A DNA stretch of 51,427 nt from NCBI GenBank assembly GCA_022564295.1, contig JADFLR010000030.1:1-51427 (forward strand), read 5' to 3'. The stretch is from Bacteroidota bacterium (GTDB lineage Bacteria; Bacteroidota; Ignavibacteria; Ignavibacteriales; Ignavibacteriaceae). Position numbers and translations under genes: made by a program. Each line of letters begins with the position of its first letter. Positions within the stretch are counted from its first letter, which is position 1. Positions 16,653-25,150 of the stretch are shown piece by piece. The notes beneath the pieces were generated by a model, which saw only the letters and a program-made list of their open reading frames with translations, ran no database searches and was not told the DNA's origin.

Positions 16653-17750
16653 ATGGCAGCCAACTCCTTCATATCTAATTTTATTTATTCTATATTTGAA
16701 AAAACTCTTGCGGTAGAAGAAAACAAAAGTCGGGATATTGGCACTCCAAAAAAAATTATTATTATTCGTCAGCATAATCAATTGGGAGACCTGTTGGCGG
16801 GCGTTTCTTTATTCAGAGCATTTAAAGAGACTTATCCTGAATCGCACATTACACTTTTAGTTAGTCCGTTTAATTATCCCGGGATGGTTAAAAATAAGTA
16901 TATCGACAGGATATTCGTCTTCGATAAAAAAGAACTTTTTAATCCGTCATATTTTGTGAGATTAAAAAAAATATTAGCTGAAGAATATGATCTTGCAATT
17001 GTTCCGGTTGTGGTTTCAATTTCCTTTACTAGTAATTTATTAGCGAGATTATCAAATTCTAAAATAAGAATCGGTCCTCAATCACTTGATGGAAAAGTAA
17101 ATAAAAGCGCATTTTTTTTCGATCGAAGAGTCTCAATTGATTGGAGAAATCATCCTGATTCAAATGTATCAGAAAGAAGTTTGGATATAGTGAGACCGTT
17201 TAGAATTAATACGGAGAATTATCATTCTGAGATATCGTTTGATGATGAGGAAATGAAAAATGTTGAAAAGTTTCTTGCTGATAATAATTTTGATGAAAAT
17301 AAAAATCTGGTTGGTCTGCATGTTGGTGCAGGAAAACCGTCCAACAGATGGTCCTTACAAAAATATACATTGTTAATTAATAGGTTAAATTCTGCTCATT
17401 CTATCAATTTTTACCTAACAGGAAGCAAAACCGATAAAGATGAAATTGATTACCTCGTTAATGAACTCGATTTTAAGGTTGGATTGTTCATAAATAGACC
17501 TATTCCCGAAGTAGCTGCTTTAATTTCAAAATCGGATTTATTTATTTCAAATGATACTGGCATAATGCATGTATCAGGTACGACGGATACACCGCAAATA
17601 TCTATATTTGGACCAACTAATCCGTTTAACTGGGCGCCGATTGGACCCACTAAATATTTCATCCGTAAATCGGAATTAATTGAAGATGTTGCTGTTGATG
17701 ATGTTTATCAGCTAAGCAATATGATTTTAAGGAAGGTAAAACAAACATGA
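16653..17750 (+). CDS. glycosyltransferase family 9 (heptosyltransferase-like)
   Basis: The 365-aa GT-B protein opens its fold with 'KIIIIRQHNQLGDLLAGVSLFRAF' (35-58), typical of ADP-heptose:LPS heptosyltransferases. Donor-site segments are 'VGLHVGAGKPSNRWSLQKY', 'SNDTGIMHVSGTTDTPQISIFGPTN' and 'FNWAPIGP'. The enzyme adds a sugar to lipopolysaccharide or another surface glycan at the inner membrane's cytosolic face. The donor is unproven. It lies between a small membrane protein and a Ppx/GppA gene, with a 4-base overlap to the latter. Confidence 0.87.
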   Translation: MAANSFISNFIYSIFEKTLAVEENKSRDIGTPKKIIIIRQHNQLGDLLAGVSLFRAFKETYPESHITLLVSPFNYPGMVKNKYIDRIFVFDKKELFNPSYFVRLKKILAEEYDLAIVPVVVSISFTSNLLARLSNSKIRIGPQSLDGKVNKSAFFFDRRVSIDWRNHPDSNVSERSLDIVRPFRINTENYHSEISFDDEEMKNVEKFLADNNFDENKNLVGLHVGAGKPSNRWSLQKYTLLINRLNSAHSINFYLTGSKTDKDEIDYLVNELDFKVGLFINRPIPEVAALISKSDLFISNDTGIMHVSGTTDTPQISIFGPTNPFNWAPIGPTKYFIRKSELIEDVAVDDVYQLSNMILRKVKQT

Positions 17751-18706
17751 AAAATTGCATTGCTGCAGTCGATATGGGAACGAATTCTTTTCACTTGATA
17801 ATTGTACAGGTAAGAAAAGACGGCTCATTTAAAATTATAGATCGTGAAAGAGAAGTAGTTCGTTTAGGTTTTCACAAAGGTGAGGACCTCAATACTATAT
17901 CCGAAGGGGAAATTGAAAAAGCAATTGATGTTTTGCGCGACTTCAATAAAATTGCAAAATTTTACGGTGCCGATTTAAGAGCCATTGCAACAAGTGCTGT
18001 TAGAGAAGCAAAAAATAAGGATGAATTTCTAACAAAAGTATATGAAGCTACAGGTATTTTTGTTGAAGCGATTGAAGGAATTAAGGAAGCAGAGCTTATT
18101 TACCTTGGTGTACTTAAAGCTCTTAGGGTAAAAAAGAAACGCGTGCTTTGTGTTGATATTGGCGGAGGCAGCACCGAATTTTTGCTCGGTGATAAAGGCA
18201 GACCAATCTTTGCCGAAAGTATAAAGATAGGAGCCGTTCGATTGAGTAAAATGTTCTTTCCTGATTATCACATATCTCCACGAAGTATTATTGAATGCGA
18301 TAAGTATATAGCAAGTAAAATATTGGCTAAATCAAATTTGCATTCTCACCATCAATTCGACTGTGTGGCGGGAACATCGGGAACCATTAACGCGGCTGGC
18401 AGTATCCTGTATTTCAGAAGGCACAATGAATTTGCTAAATCGTTAAACGGATTTACATTTAAAGCAAACGAGTTGTTTGAAATGACTGAAGATGTTCTTA
18501 GATGTGAATCACCGGTTGATCGTCTTTCCATTAAGGGTATGGAAATTAAGAGAGCTGATATTATTCCCGCTGGATTATTAATTTTAAGAAAAGCGATTGA
18601 AATATTTGATATCGAAAAGATGATAGTTTCAGAAAATGCATTGCGCGAAGGTATCATCATAGAAACGATTAAACAAGAAGATGAACATATGGTAATTTCT
18701 GTTTGA
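17747..18706 (+). CDS. Ppx/GppA-family phosphatase
   Basis: The 319-aa ASKHA-fold enzyme shows 'AAVDMGTNSFHLIIVQV' (phosphate 1), 'ATSAVREAKN', 'FVEAIEGIKEAELIYLGVL', 'VLCVDIGGGSTEFLLGD' (phosphate 2) and 'DCVAGTSGTINAAGSIL'. These enzymes hydrolyse polyphosphate or (p)ppGpp. This short form lacks the C-terminal HD-like domain of E. coli Ppx, so exact substrate choice is open. It is the last gene of a plus-strand run that begins at pgeF. Confidence 0.88.
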   Translation: MKNCIAAVDMGTNSFHLIIVQVRKDGSFKIIDREREVVRLGFHKGEDLNTISEGEIEKAIDVLRDFNKIAKFYGADLRAIATSAVREAKNKDEFLTKVYEATGIFVEAIEGIKEAELIYLGVLKALRVKKKRVLCVDIGGGSTEFLLGDKGRPIFAESIKIGAVRLSKMFFPDYHISPRSIIECDKYIASKILAKSNLHSHHQFDCVAGTSGTINAAGSILYFRRHNEFAKSLNGFTFKANELFEMTEDVLRCESPVDRLSIKGMEIKRADIIPAGLLILRKAIEIFDIEKMIVSENALREGIIIETIKQEDEHMVISV

Positions 18707-18955
18707 TTGTGAATAAAATTGCAATTGTCATTCTGTATGAGTCTTGTCAATATATTTCTAAACCTGTTTACTTAAATTCTACATTACAATAACAAGTTCC
18801 CTTCTGAATGACGGATGAGTGTTTCATCTGTTTATATTTCCAGTTTCAACCATGGTTTAGTATGAAAACATGACTGTATGGCTGCCCGACTTTTGACGGG
18901 ATTGTATGTAATGAAACCAAAAGTTGCCGTGTATATGCATTTTGATAATCTTTTT

Positions 18956-19012
18956 GAATCATTCCACACGCATCCATTCAACCATTCATCCATACATAAT
19001 TCCATTTCACAA
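18956..19012. repeat. degenerate CATCC/CATTC word run
   Basis: The stretch repeats ATCATTCC, GCATCCATTC, CCATTCATCC and ATTCCATTTC with little other sequence. It looks like a decayed simple repeat; no function is evident. Confidence 0.35.
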
Positions 19013-19026
19013 GTATAATCATTCCC

Positions 19027-19070
19027 TTTGCCAAAAACATTCCTTCGGAAGTGGGCAAATAGTTTTTTTT
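19027..19070 (+). terminator. Rho-independent terminator-like hairpin
   Basis: TTTGCC (19027-19032) pairs with GGCAAA (19054-19059). An inner TTCC/GGAA stem (19040-19043, 19047-19050) lies around TTC, and eight T follow at 19063-19070. It may end the upstream transcript or act as a leader attenuator for lepA, which starts 70 bp later. Confidence 0.55.
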
Positions 19071-19139
19071 ACTCGTTCCATCTGCCTTTAATTAAACAGC
19101 CACCCTCAGTATATTTACAATTCATTTAATCGAAGTTTT

Positions 19140-20933
19140 ATGGAAGATTTAAGGAACTTTTGCATTATAGCACATATCGATCATGGTAAATCAACAATTG
19201 CCGATCGTCTTTTAGAAATAACAGGTGCGGTTTCTGAAAGAGAAGCGAAGGCACAAGTATTGGATGATCTGGATCTCGAAAGAGAAAGAGGCATTACCAT
19301 CAAATCTCATGCAATCCAGATGCACTATAAAGCTAAGGACGGAGAGACATACACACTCAATTTAATTGACACTCCCGGGCATGTTGATTTCAGTTATGAA
19401 GTATCACGTTCGCTTGCAGCATGCGAGGGTGCACTGTTAGTGGTAGATGCTGCTCAGGGTGTTGAAGCACAAACAATTAGTAATCTTTATCTCGCAATTG
19501 AAGCTGGGCTGGAAATCATTCCCGTTATAAATAAAATAGATTTACCAAGTGCCGAAGTTGATAGAATAACTCATCAAATAATTGATTTAGTTGGCTGCGA
19601 CGAAGACGAAATCTTGAAAGTAAGTGCTAAAGAAAAAATTGGATTCGATGAATTACTTGAAAGAATCGTAAATAAAATCCCTTCACCGAAAGGTGATCCT
19701 GATGCTCCTTTGCAGGCACTTATTTTCGATTCTATTTTTGATCCTTACAGAGGAGCAATTGCTTATATCAAAGTATTTAACGGAACGTTGAGAGTAAAAG
19801 ATAAAATAAAATTCTTTGCTGTTGATAAAGCTATGGAAGCTGAAGAGATTGGTGTGCTGGGGTTGAATAAAGTTAAAACTAAAGTACTCTCAGCTGGAAA
19901 TGTTGGATATTTGATCCCCGGAATTAAAGAAGTTAAAGATGCTAAAGTAGGTGATACAGTTACCCATGTAATAAATGGTACCGAAGAAGCTCTTCCGGGT
20001 TATGAAGAAGTTAAGCCGATGGTTTACAGCGGACTTTATCCAACCGACACCGATGACTTTGAAAATTTGCGTGATGCTTTAGATAAATTTCAATTAAATG
20101 ATTCGGCACTGGTTTATCAGCCGGAAACTTCTGTAGCATTGGGATTTGGTTTTCGCTGCGGTTTTTTAGGCTTGCTGCACATGGAAATTGTACAGGAACG
20201 ATTATATCGAGAATACGATCAATCTATTATTACAACATTACCGAATGTTGAATATTATGTTTATACAAAACGGGGGAAAAAAATTGTTGTTGATAATCCC
20301 GCAGATATGCCTCCGCTTGGAGATATCGACTATATTGAAGAACCATATATAAAAGCACAAATTGTTACACCATCGGAATATGTTGGAAACATAATGAAGC
20401 TTGCAATGGATAAACGCGGTACATATAAAAATACAACTTATATTGATCCGACACGTGCTGATCTTGAATTTGAATTCCCACTTTCTGAAATAATATTTGA
20501 TTTTTATGATAAGCTGAAATCAACTACGCGTGGTTATGCATCATTAGATTATGAATATATGGGATATAAGAAATCTGATCTGGTAAAACTCGATATTCTT
20601 CTGAACGGAGATCCGGTAGATGCACTTTCAGTAATTGTGCATCGTTCAAAATCTTACGAGTGGGGTAGAAAAGTCTGCAGCAAACTTAAAGAGCTTATTC
20701 CGAAGCAAATGTTTGAAGTAAACATTCAGGCATCAATTGGTTCTAAAGTTATTTCTAAGTCCGTAGTTAAAGCACTCAGGAAAAATGTTCTCGCGAAATG
20801 TTACGGGGGGGATATAACTCGTAAAAGAAAACTACTGGAAAAACAGAAAGAGGGTAAGAAACGCATGAAGCAGGTAGGTAATGTGGAGATTCCGCAGGAA
20901 GCATTTTTAGCTGTACTACAGTTGGATGAATAA
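19140..20933 (+). CDS. lepA: elongation factor 4 (LepA)
   Basis: The 597-aa ribosome-binding GTPase is full length. G1 is 'AHIDHGKST' (11-19), the switch/G2 region is '[11 protein letters not shown]', G3 is '[12 protein letters not shown]', and G4 is 'NKIDLPSA'. The LepA-specific C-terminal domain ends '[20 protein letters not shown]'-like, as in E. coli. It helps back-translocation/ribosome biogenesis under stress (family knowledge). The gene is directly followed by signal peptidase I, the classic lepA-lepB order. Confidence 0.97.
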   Translation: MEDLRNFCIIAHIDHGKSTIADRLLEITGAVSEREAKAQVLDDLDLERERGITIKSHAIQMHYKAKDGETYTLNLIDTPGHVDFSYEVSRSLAACEGALLVVDAAQGVEAQTISNLYLAIEAGLEIIPVINKIDLPSAEVDRITHQIIDLVGCDEDEILKVSAKEKIGFDELLERIVNKIPSPKGDPDAPLQALIFDSIFDPYRGAIAYIKVFNGTLRVKDKIKFFAVDKAMEAEEIGVLGLNKVKTKVLSAGNVGYLIPGIKEVKDAKVGDTVTHVINGTEEALPGYEEVKPMVYSGLYPTDTDDFENLRDALDKFQLNDSALVYQPETSVALGFGFRCGFLGLLHMEIVQERLYREYDQSIITTLPNVEYYVYTKRGKKIVVDNPADMPPLGDIDYIEEPYIKAQIVTPSEYVGNIMKLAMDKRGTYKNTTYIDPTRADLEFEFPLSEIIFDFYDKLKSTTRGYASLDYEYMGYKKSDLVKLDILLNGDPVDALSVIVHRSKSYEWGRKVCSKLKELIPKQMFEVNIQASIGSKVISKSVVKALRKNVLAKCYGGDITRKRKLLEKQKEGKKRMKQVGNVEIPQEAFLAVLQLDE

Positions 20934-20957
20934 CCTTTTCCGGTAGGTAGAATAACC

Positions 20958-21794
20958 ATGAAAAAATTTATTCGTTTGATATTTTTTCTAATTATTCTGG
21001 CAATCTTTTTAAGAGCATTCATTTTAGATGCTTTCCGTATTCCAACTTCTTCTATGGCTGATACATTGTATCCGGGTGATTTTATAATTGTAAATCTTGC
21101 TGCATATAAATTAAACACACCACGAGAAATACCAATCTTAGGGTTATCCATTCCTTCAGTAAATATTTTTGACACAGGCAAACCTGAAATAAACGATTTG
21201 ATTGTGTTCAAATTTCCTGCAATTAATTCTGACGATGCTGTTTACAATAACATCAATTTAATAAAACGCATTGTTGCTTTACCTGGTGATACTTTGCAAA
21301 TCATAAATAAAAAGATTTTTATTAATAGGAAGGAAATTAACTTACCTGAAACTGCTCGGCACGGCTTTGAGAATATCAAACCAAAAGGCAAAGAAGATGA
21401 AGGCATTTTTTACAGCGGTACAGGATGGAACAGCGATAACTACGGCCCGGTAAGAGTTCCCGCTATGGGAGACACAATAAAAATTAATACTGATAATATT
21501 GAAATCTGGAAACGGCTTATAGTTTATGAATATGAAGAAAAAGTTGTGCGGAAGGAAGGTTCCGTAATAACAATCGATGATAAACCGGTTCGTAATTATG
21601 TTATTAAAAAAAACCATTATTTTGTTATAGGCGATAACTTTAACAACAGCCGTGACAGCAGATATTTCGGATTTGTTAATGAAGATATGATCCTTGGTAA
21701 AGCAATGTTCATCTATTTGTCTATTGATCCGGCTAAATCAGGGAGCGACTTCATTTCAAAAATAAGATGGAAAAGAATATTTAGAGGAATGTAA
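20958..21794 (+). CDS. lepB: signal peptidase I
   Basis: This 278-aa membrane serine protease cleaves signal peptides of exported proteins. It has one N-terminal membrane helix (about 5-22), catalytic serine S32 in 'RIPTSSMADTLYPGD', catalytic lysine K103 in 'NLIKRIVALPGD', and the family box 'VIGDNFNNSRDSRYFG'. A 24-bp gap separates it from lepA, so the two are probably co-transcribed. Confidence 0.94.
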   Translation: MKKFIRLIFFLIILAIFLRAFILDAFRIPTSSMADTLYPGDFIIVNLAAYKLNTPREIPILGLSIPSVNIFDTGKPEINDLIVFKFPAINSDDAVYNNINLIKRIVALPGDTLQIINKKIFINRKEINLPETARHGFENIKPKGKEDEGIFYSGTGWNSDNYGPVRVPAMGDTIKINTDNIEIWKRLIVYEYEEKVVRKEGSVITIDDKPVRNYVIKKNHYFVIGDNFNNSRDSRYFGFVNEDMILGKAMFIYLSIDPAKSGSDFISKIRWKRIFRGM

Positions 21795-21879
21795 TAATTT
21801 AGTACCTGTTAATTGTTGTTTTATTCTTCCCTCGGTAAATAATATATTGTTATTTATTTTTCAATAATCTGATATTTTA

Positions 21880-23868
21880 ATGAAACTTGTTTTTTTTCTA
21901 ATTATCGCCATATCATTTTCAAATTCTTTCTCTCAAACAAAGTATCTGATTTATTTTAAGGATAAAGGAATAACTGTAAGTGAACGATTAGAAAAAAGCA
22001 GCAATCTGTATCAATCTGCTTTAAGCGAATTGACCGAACGAAGCATCAACCGGAGGATTAAGAATTTAGGTGAAGGAAATATTATTTCGTTTGAAGACAT
22101 TCCGATAAAACCCGGTTATATTTTTTCTTTAGAATCGCTTGGGATTAAAATTGAGAACAACCTTAAATGGTTCAACGCTGTTTCTGCTTATTTAACCGAT
22201 CAGCAATTTGAAGAAATACTTCAATTAAATTTTATTGATAAAATAGATAAAGTTAGAATATTAAAATTCAGCAATAAACTTCCGGAAGTTACCGGTCCTC
22301 TCAGTAAACAATCCTATTTGGATTTCCCGATTAATTATGGTGAATCATTCGATCAATTACAGTTATCTGATATTCCAATCGTGCACTCAAAGGGAATTAC
22401 CGGCGAAGGTGTTCTAATAGGAATGTTAGATACAGGATTCGATTGGACGAATCACGAATCCCTGCAGAATGCAACCATTCTAGCTGAATACGATTTCGTT
22501 AATAAAGATTCAATCACTTCTGATGAAGAAAATGATCAACCCGGACAGCAGAATCACGGGACACTTACATTCTCTGTAGTTGGCGGATTTAAAGACAGTT
22601 CATTAATTGGTTCCTGCTTCGGTTCTGATTTTATACTTGCTAAAACAGAAGATATAAGAAGTGAAACTCATGTAGAAGAAGACAACTATGCAGCCGCATT
22701 GCAGTGGATGGAAAATTTAGGAGTTGATATTACAAGCGCTTCACTTGGTTACAGCCAGTTCGATGCTTCCACCTTCTCTTACACTTACGAAGATATGGAT
22801 GGCAAAACAACAATTGTAACACGTGCAGCAGAGGTTGCCTTTAGAAAAGGAGTATTAACGGTTAACTCTGCCGGCAACGAAGGGGGAACTCCGTGGTTTT
22901 TTATTATTGCGCCTGCTGATGGATTTAACACAATTGGCGTCGGCGCGGTTGATCTTAACAATCAGATTGCAAATTTTAGCAGCAGGGGACCTTCATTCGA
23001 TGGAAGAATAAAGCCCGATATTGTGGCAGACGGTGTTTCCGTGTTTGGTGCATCAGCAGGAAATTTTAATGGTTACACTCGTGCAAGCGGTACATCTCTT
23101 TCTGCACCGATTGCAAGTGGTATCGCTTCATTGCTTCTTTCAGCATATCCGCATTTAAAAAATACTCAGTTAAGAAATATCTTATTTGAAACTGCCGGAA
23201 ACACAACAACGCCAAATAATGAAAGAGGTTACGGTTTATTGTCAGCGTTACGCGCAGTTGAGTTCCCCAATCTAAAATCCACACAGGGTACGTTTACAAT
23301 TCATAAAATGTTTATAGAGAAGGAAAATATATTAGCAAATCAAGTTTCAATTAATTTGTTTGCAGAGGGACATATAATTGAACCACAAGAAATGCAATTT
23401 GATGGTGAAAGAACCTATACATTTAAATTACCGTACTTTTTTAACGGTGATGTAATACAATTTTATTTTACATATTCTGATAGCTTAAATAATTCTTTCC
23501 GCGAACCGGCACAAAAAAATTATGAAATTATTTATAGTCAATTAGAAGTTTCTCTTAATATACCTCTTGAAAGAAGATTTACCGATTTTATTGTCAGTGA
23601 AGTTTATCCGAACCCGTTTGTACCTTTCACACATAATTTCACAAGAGTATCTTTAAAATCAAGAGGTAACGAAAAGTTAAGAATTGCAATTGTTGATGCA
23701 ACGGGACAGCAGTTAAAACTTTTCGAAACAGAAACCATAGATGGTGAAAATTATTTTGATTGGGATGGTTTTTCCGATAGAGGACTGCCTTGTGCCAGCG
23801 GCGTTTATTATTATTTAATTCGAATGGGAGATAAAGATTTTGGCAGAAAAATGATTCTCCTTCGCTAA
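21880..23868 (+). CDS. secreted S8 (subtilisin-like) protease with C-terminal sorting domain
   Basis: The 662-aa protein has a signal peptide (about 1-19, ending 'NSFSQ'), a pro-region, and a subtilase domain with D184 ('GMLDTGFDW'), H226 ('NHGTLTFSV'), oxyanion N333 ('SAGNEGG') and nucleophile S406 ('ASGTSLSAPIASG'). The C-terminal ~85 residues ('VYPNPFVPFTHNF' ... 'GVYYYLIRMGDKDFGRKMIL') form a FlgD-like/type IX sorting domain, so the mature protease is expected on the cell surface or outside. It follows lepB after 85 bp and may be its own transcript. Confidence 0.9.
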   Translation: MKLVFFLIIAISFSNSFSQTKYLIYFKDKGITVSERLEKSSNLYQSALSELTERSINRRIKNLGEGNIISFEDIPIKPGYIFSLESLGIKIENNLKWFNAVSAYLTDQQFEEILQLNFIDKIDKVRILKFSNKLPEVTGPLSKQSYLDFPINYGESFDQLQLSDIPIVHSKGITGEGVLIGMLDTGFDWTNHESLQNATILAEYDFVNKDSITSDEENDQPGQQNHGTLTFSVVGGFKDSSLIGSCFGSDFILAKTEDIRSETHVEEDNYAAALQWMENLGVDITSASLGYSQFDASTFSYTYEDMDGKTTIVTRAAEVAFRKGVLTVNSAGNEGGTPWFFIIAPADGFNTIGVGAVDLNNQIANFSSRGPSFDGRIKPDIVADGVSVFGASAGNFNGYTRASGTSLSAPIASGIASLLLSAYPHLKNTQLRNILFETAGNTTTPNNERGYGLLSALRAVEFPNLKSTQGTFTIHKMFIEKENILANQVSINLFAEGHIIEPQEMQFDGERTYTFKLPYFFNGDVIQFYFTYSDSLNNSFREPAQKNYEIIYSQLEVSLNIPLERRFTDFIVSEVYPNPFVPFTHNFTRVSLKSRGNEKLRIAIVDATGQQLKLFETETIDGENYFDWDGFSDRGLPCASGVYYYLIRMGDKDFGRKMILLR

Positions 23869-23879
23869 AGTTTACCGAC

Positions 23880-23923
23880 CGAAACGATTTGTAGGTTGGC
23901 TTAGGAGGACAAATCCTCTTTCG
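23880..23923. repeat. stable hairpin, possible REP-like element or terminator
   Basis: CGAAA-C-GATTTGT (23880-23892) pairs with ACAAATC-CTC-TTTCG (23909-23923) around a 16-base loop. It begins 12 bp after the protease stop codon. There is no T-tract, so it may be an mRNA-end hairpin or the relic of a dispersed repeat. Confidence 0.4.
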
Positions 23924-24094
23924 TTGAACCAGCAATTCACTTTTTGCTTAAAATAAAGTTATCAACTACCCAAGTGATTTCAAATCTAAACTTTTCGTAG
24001 CATTGAATGCTAATTAGCTTTGCAATAAAAAATAATACTTCATAGTTTGATAATAGTCATTTTAATAATTATTTATTCTAGTATCGGAATTGCT

Positions 24095-25069
24095 TTGCTG
24101 CAAAGATCTGTGGTAAGTATAGATATGGGCGGGACGAAAGTCCTCGCTGCTGTATTAAATTCAGAAGAGGGGATTATCGCAAGTGTAAAAAAACCTACTA
24201 ATCCTAACTCTTCAAAATCAGAATATATTGGAATATTGGCAAACATTATTTATGATGTTATTAATGAAGCCTGTATAAAGGAAAAACACATTGAGGCAAT
24301 CTGTCTTGGTGTTCCCGGTTCAGTTAATCCATATACGGGAGTTATTGGATTAGCACCAAATTTGGATTTAGCTGATTTCAATATAAAAGATAAACTGCAA
24401 GAGAAAGTCTCCATTCCCGTACTTGTTGAAAACGATGTAAACCTTGGTGCACTAGGAATTAAAAACTTTGGTGTCGGTAAAAAAGCAGTTAACATGCTTT
24501 CAGTATTTATCGGTACAGGTATTGGCGGAGGATTGATATTAGATGGAAAAATTTATCGCGGTTCTAAATTTGTTGCCGGTGAAATTGGACATGTTCTTGT
24601 GGATAAAAACGGTCCTATTTGCGGCTGTGGAAACAGGGGATGCTTTGAGACAATTGCAAGCAGAACCGCTATTGTGAACAAAATAATTAATGATATAAAA
24701 TCCGGAAAGAAAAGTGAACTGACCGATATTGTGAAAGCAGGAGATAGAATTAAAAGTAAATCGTTGGCAAACGCTGTAACCAATGATGATAAAGTTGTCA
24801 TAAAACGAATTTCAGACGGCTGTGATGTTATTGGCGGAGTTCTTGCAAGCTTATCCAACTTTATGAACTTTGATATGATTGTTTTAGGCGGCGGGATGAT
24901 TGAAGCATTGGCTAATTTTATGCTTCCGAAAATTGAAATTGCATTTTATAATCATGTTCTTAACACATCTGCCGAAGGATTAAAAATTCTTCCATCCAAA
25001 TTAGGTGATGATGCGGCTATTTGGGGAGGGATTGCATTAGCAGAAGAGTTTTTGGGAGTGAAAGTTTAA
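24095..25069 (+). CDS. ROK-family sugar kinase (glucokinase-like)
   Basis: The ATP-dependent sugar kinase shows 'SIDMGGTKVLAAVL' (phosphate 1), 'ICLGVPGSVNP', 'VENDVNLGALG', 'FIGTGIGGGLILDG', 'GEIGHVLVD' and the ROK zinc motif 'CGCGNRGCFE'. The frame extends upstream to a TTG at 24047, but the extra hydrophobic residues are unlike the family. TTG 24095 or GTG 24110 fits better; neither has a strong ribosome binding site. Glucose or another hexose is the likely substrate. Confidence 0.87.
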   Translation: MLQRSVVSIDMGGTKVLAAVLNSEEGIIASVKKPTNPNSSKSEYIGILANIIYDVINEACIKEKHIEAICLGVPGSVNPYTGVIGLAPNLDLADFNIKDKLQEKVSIPVLVENDVNLGALGIKNFGVGKKAVNMLSVFIGTGIGGGLILDGKIYRGSKFVAGEIGHVLVDKNGPICGCGNRGCFETIASRTAIVNKIINDIKSGKKSELTDIVKAGDRIKSKSLANAVTNDDKVVIKRISDGCDVIGGVLASLSNFMNFDMIVLGGGMIEALANFMLPKIEIAFYNHVLNTSAEGLKILPSKLGDDAAIWGGIALAEEFLGVKV

Positions 25070-25105
25070 GGGCTGCATATGTACTTTTAGAAGTGTTTTG
25101 TTTCC

Positions 25106-25144
25106 CGCAAAGCCCGCAAAGGAATAAATGCAAAGAGCGCAAAG
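25106..25144. repeat. CGCAAAG short repeat cluster
   Basis: CGCAAAG occurs at 25106, 25115 and 25138, with TGCAAAG at 25129. Such CGCAAAG arrays are scattered in intergenic DNA of many unrelated bacteria (from memory). Here it sits between convergent genes, close to the ABC-F stop. Confidence 0.55.
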
Positions 25145-25150
25145 ATTATT

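Larger units (their letters stand above)
18707..19139. other. gene-free region, 433 bp
   Basis: No ORF is supported. There are decayed 'CATTCTG'-containing snippets (about 18729 and 18808), a CCCG/CGGG hairpin near 18888-18901, a low-complexity run of CATCC/CATTC words at 18956-19012, and a terminator-like hairpin at 19027-19070 just before lepA. Confidence 0.5.

Noticed and set aside
18880-18910. CCCG/CGGG hairpin as terminator for the Ppx/GppA gene
   Set aside because: The stem is only 4 bp and has no T-tract; the hairpin at 19027-19070 is a better candidate.
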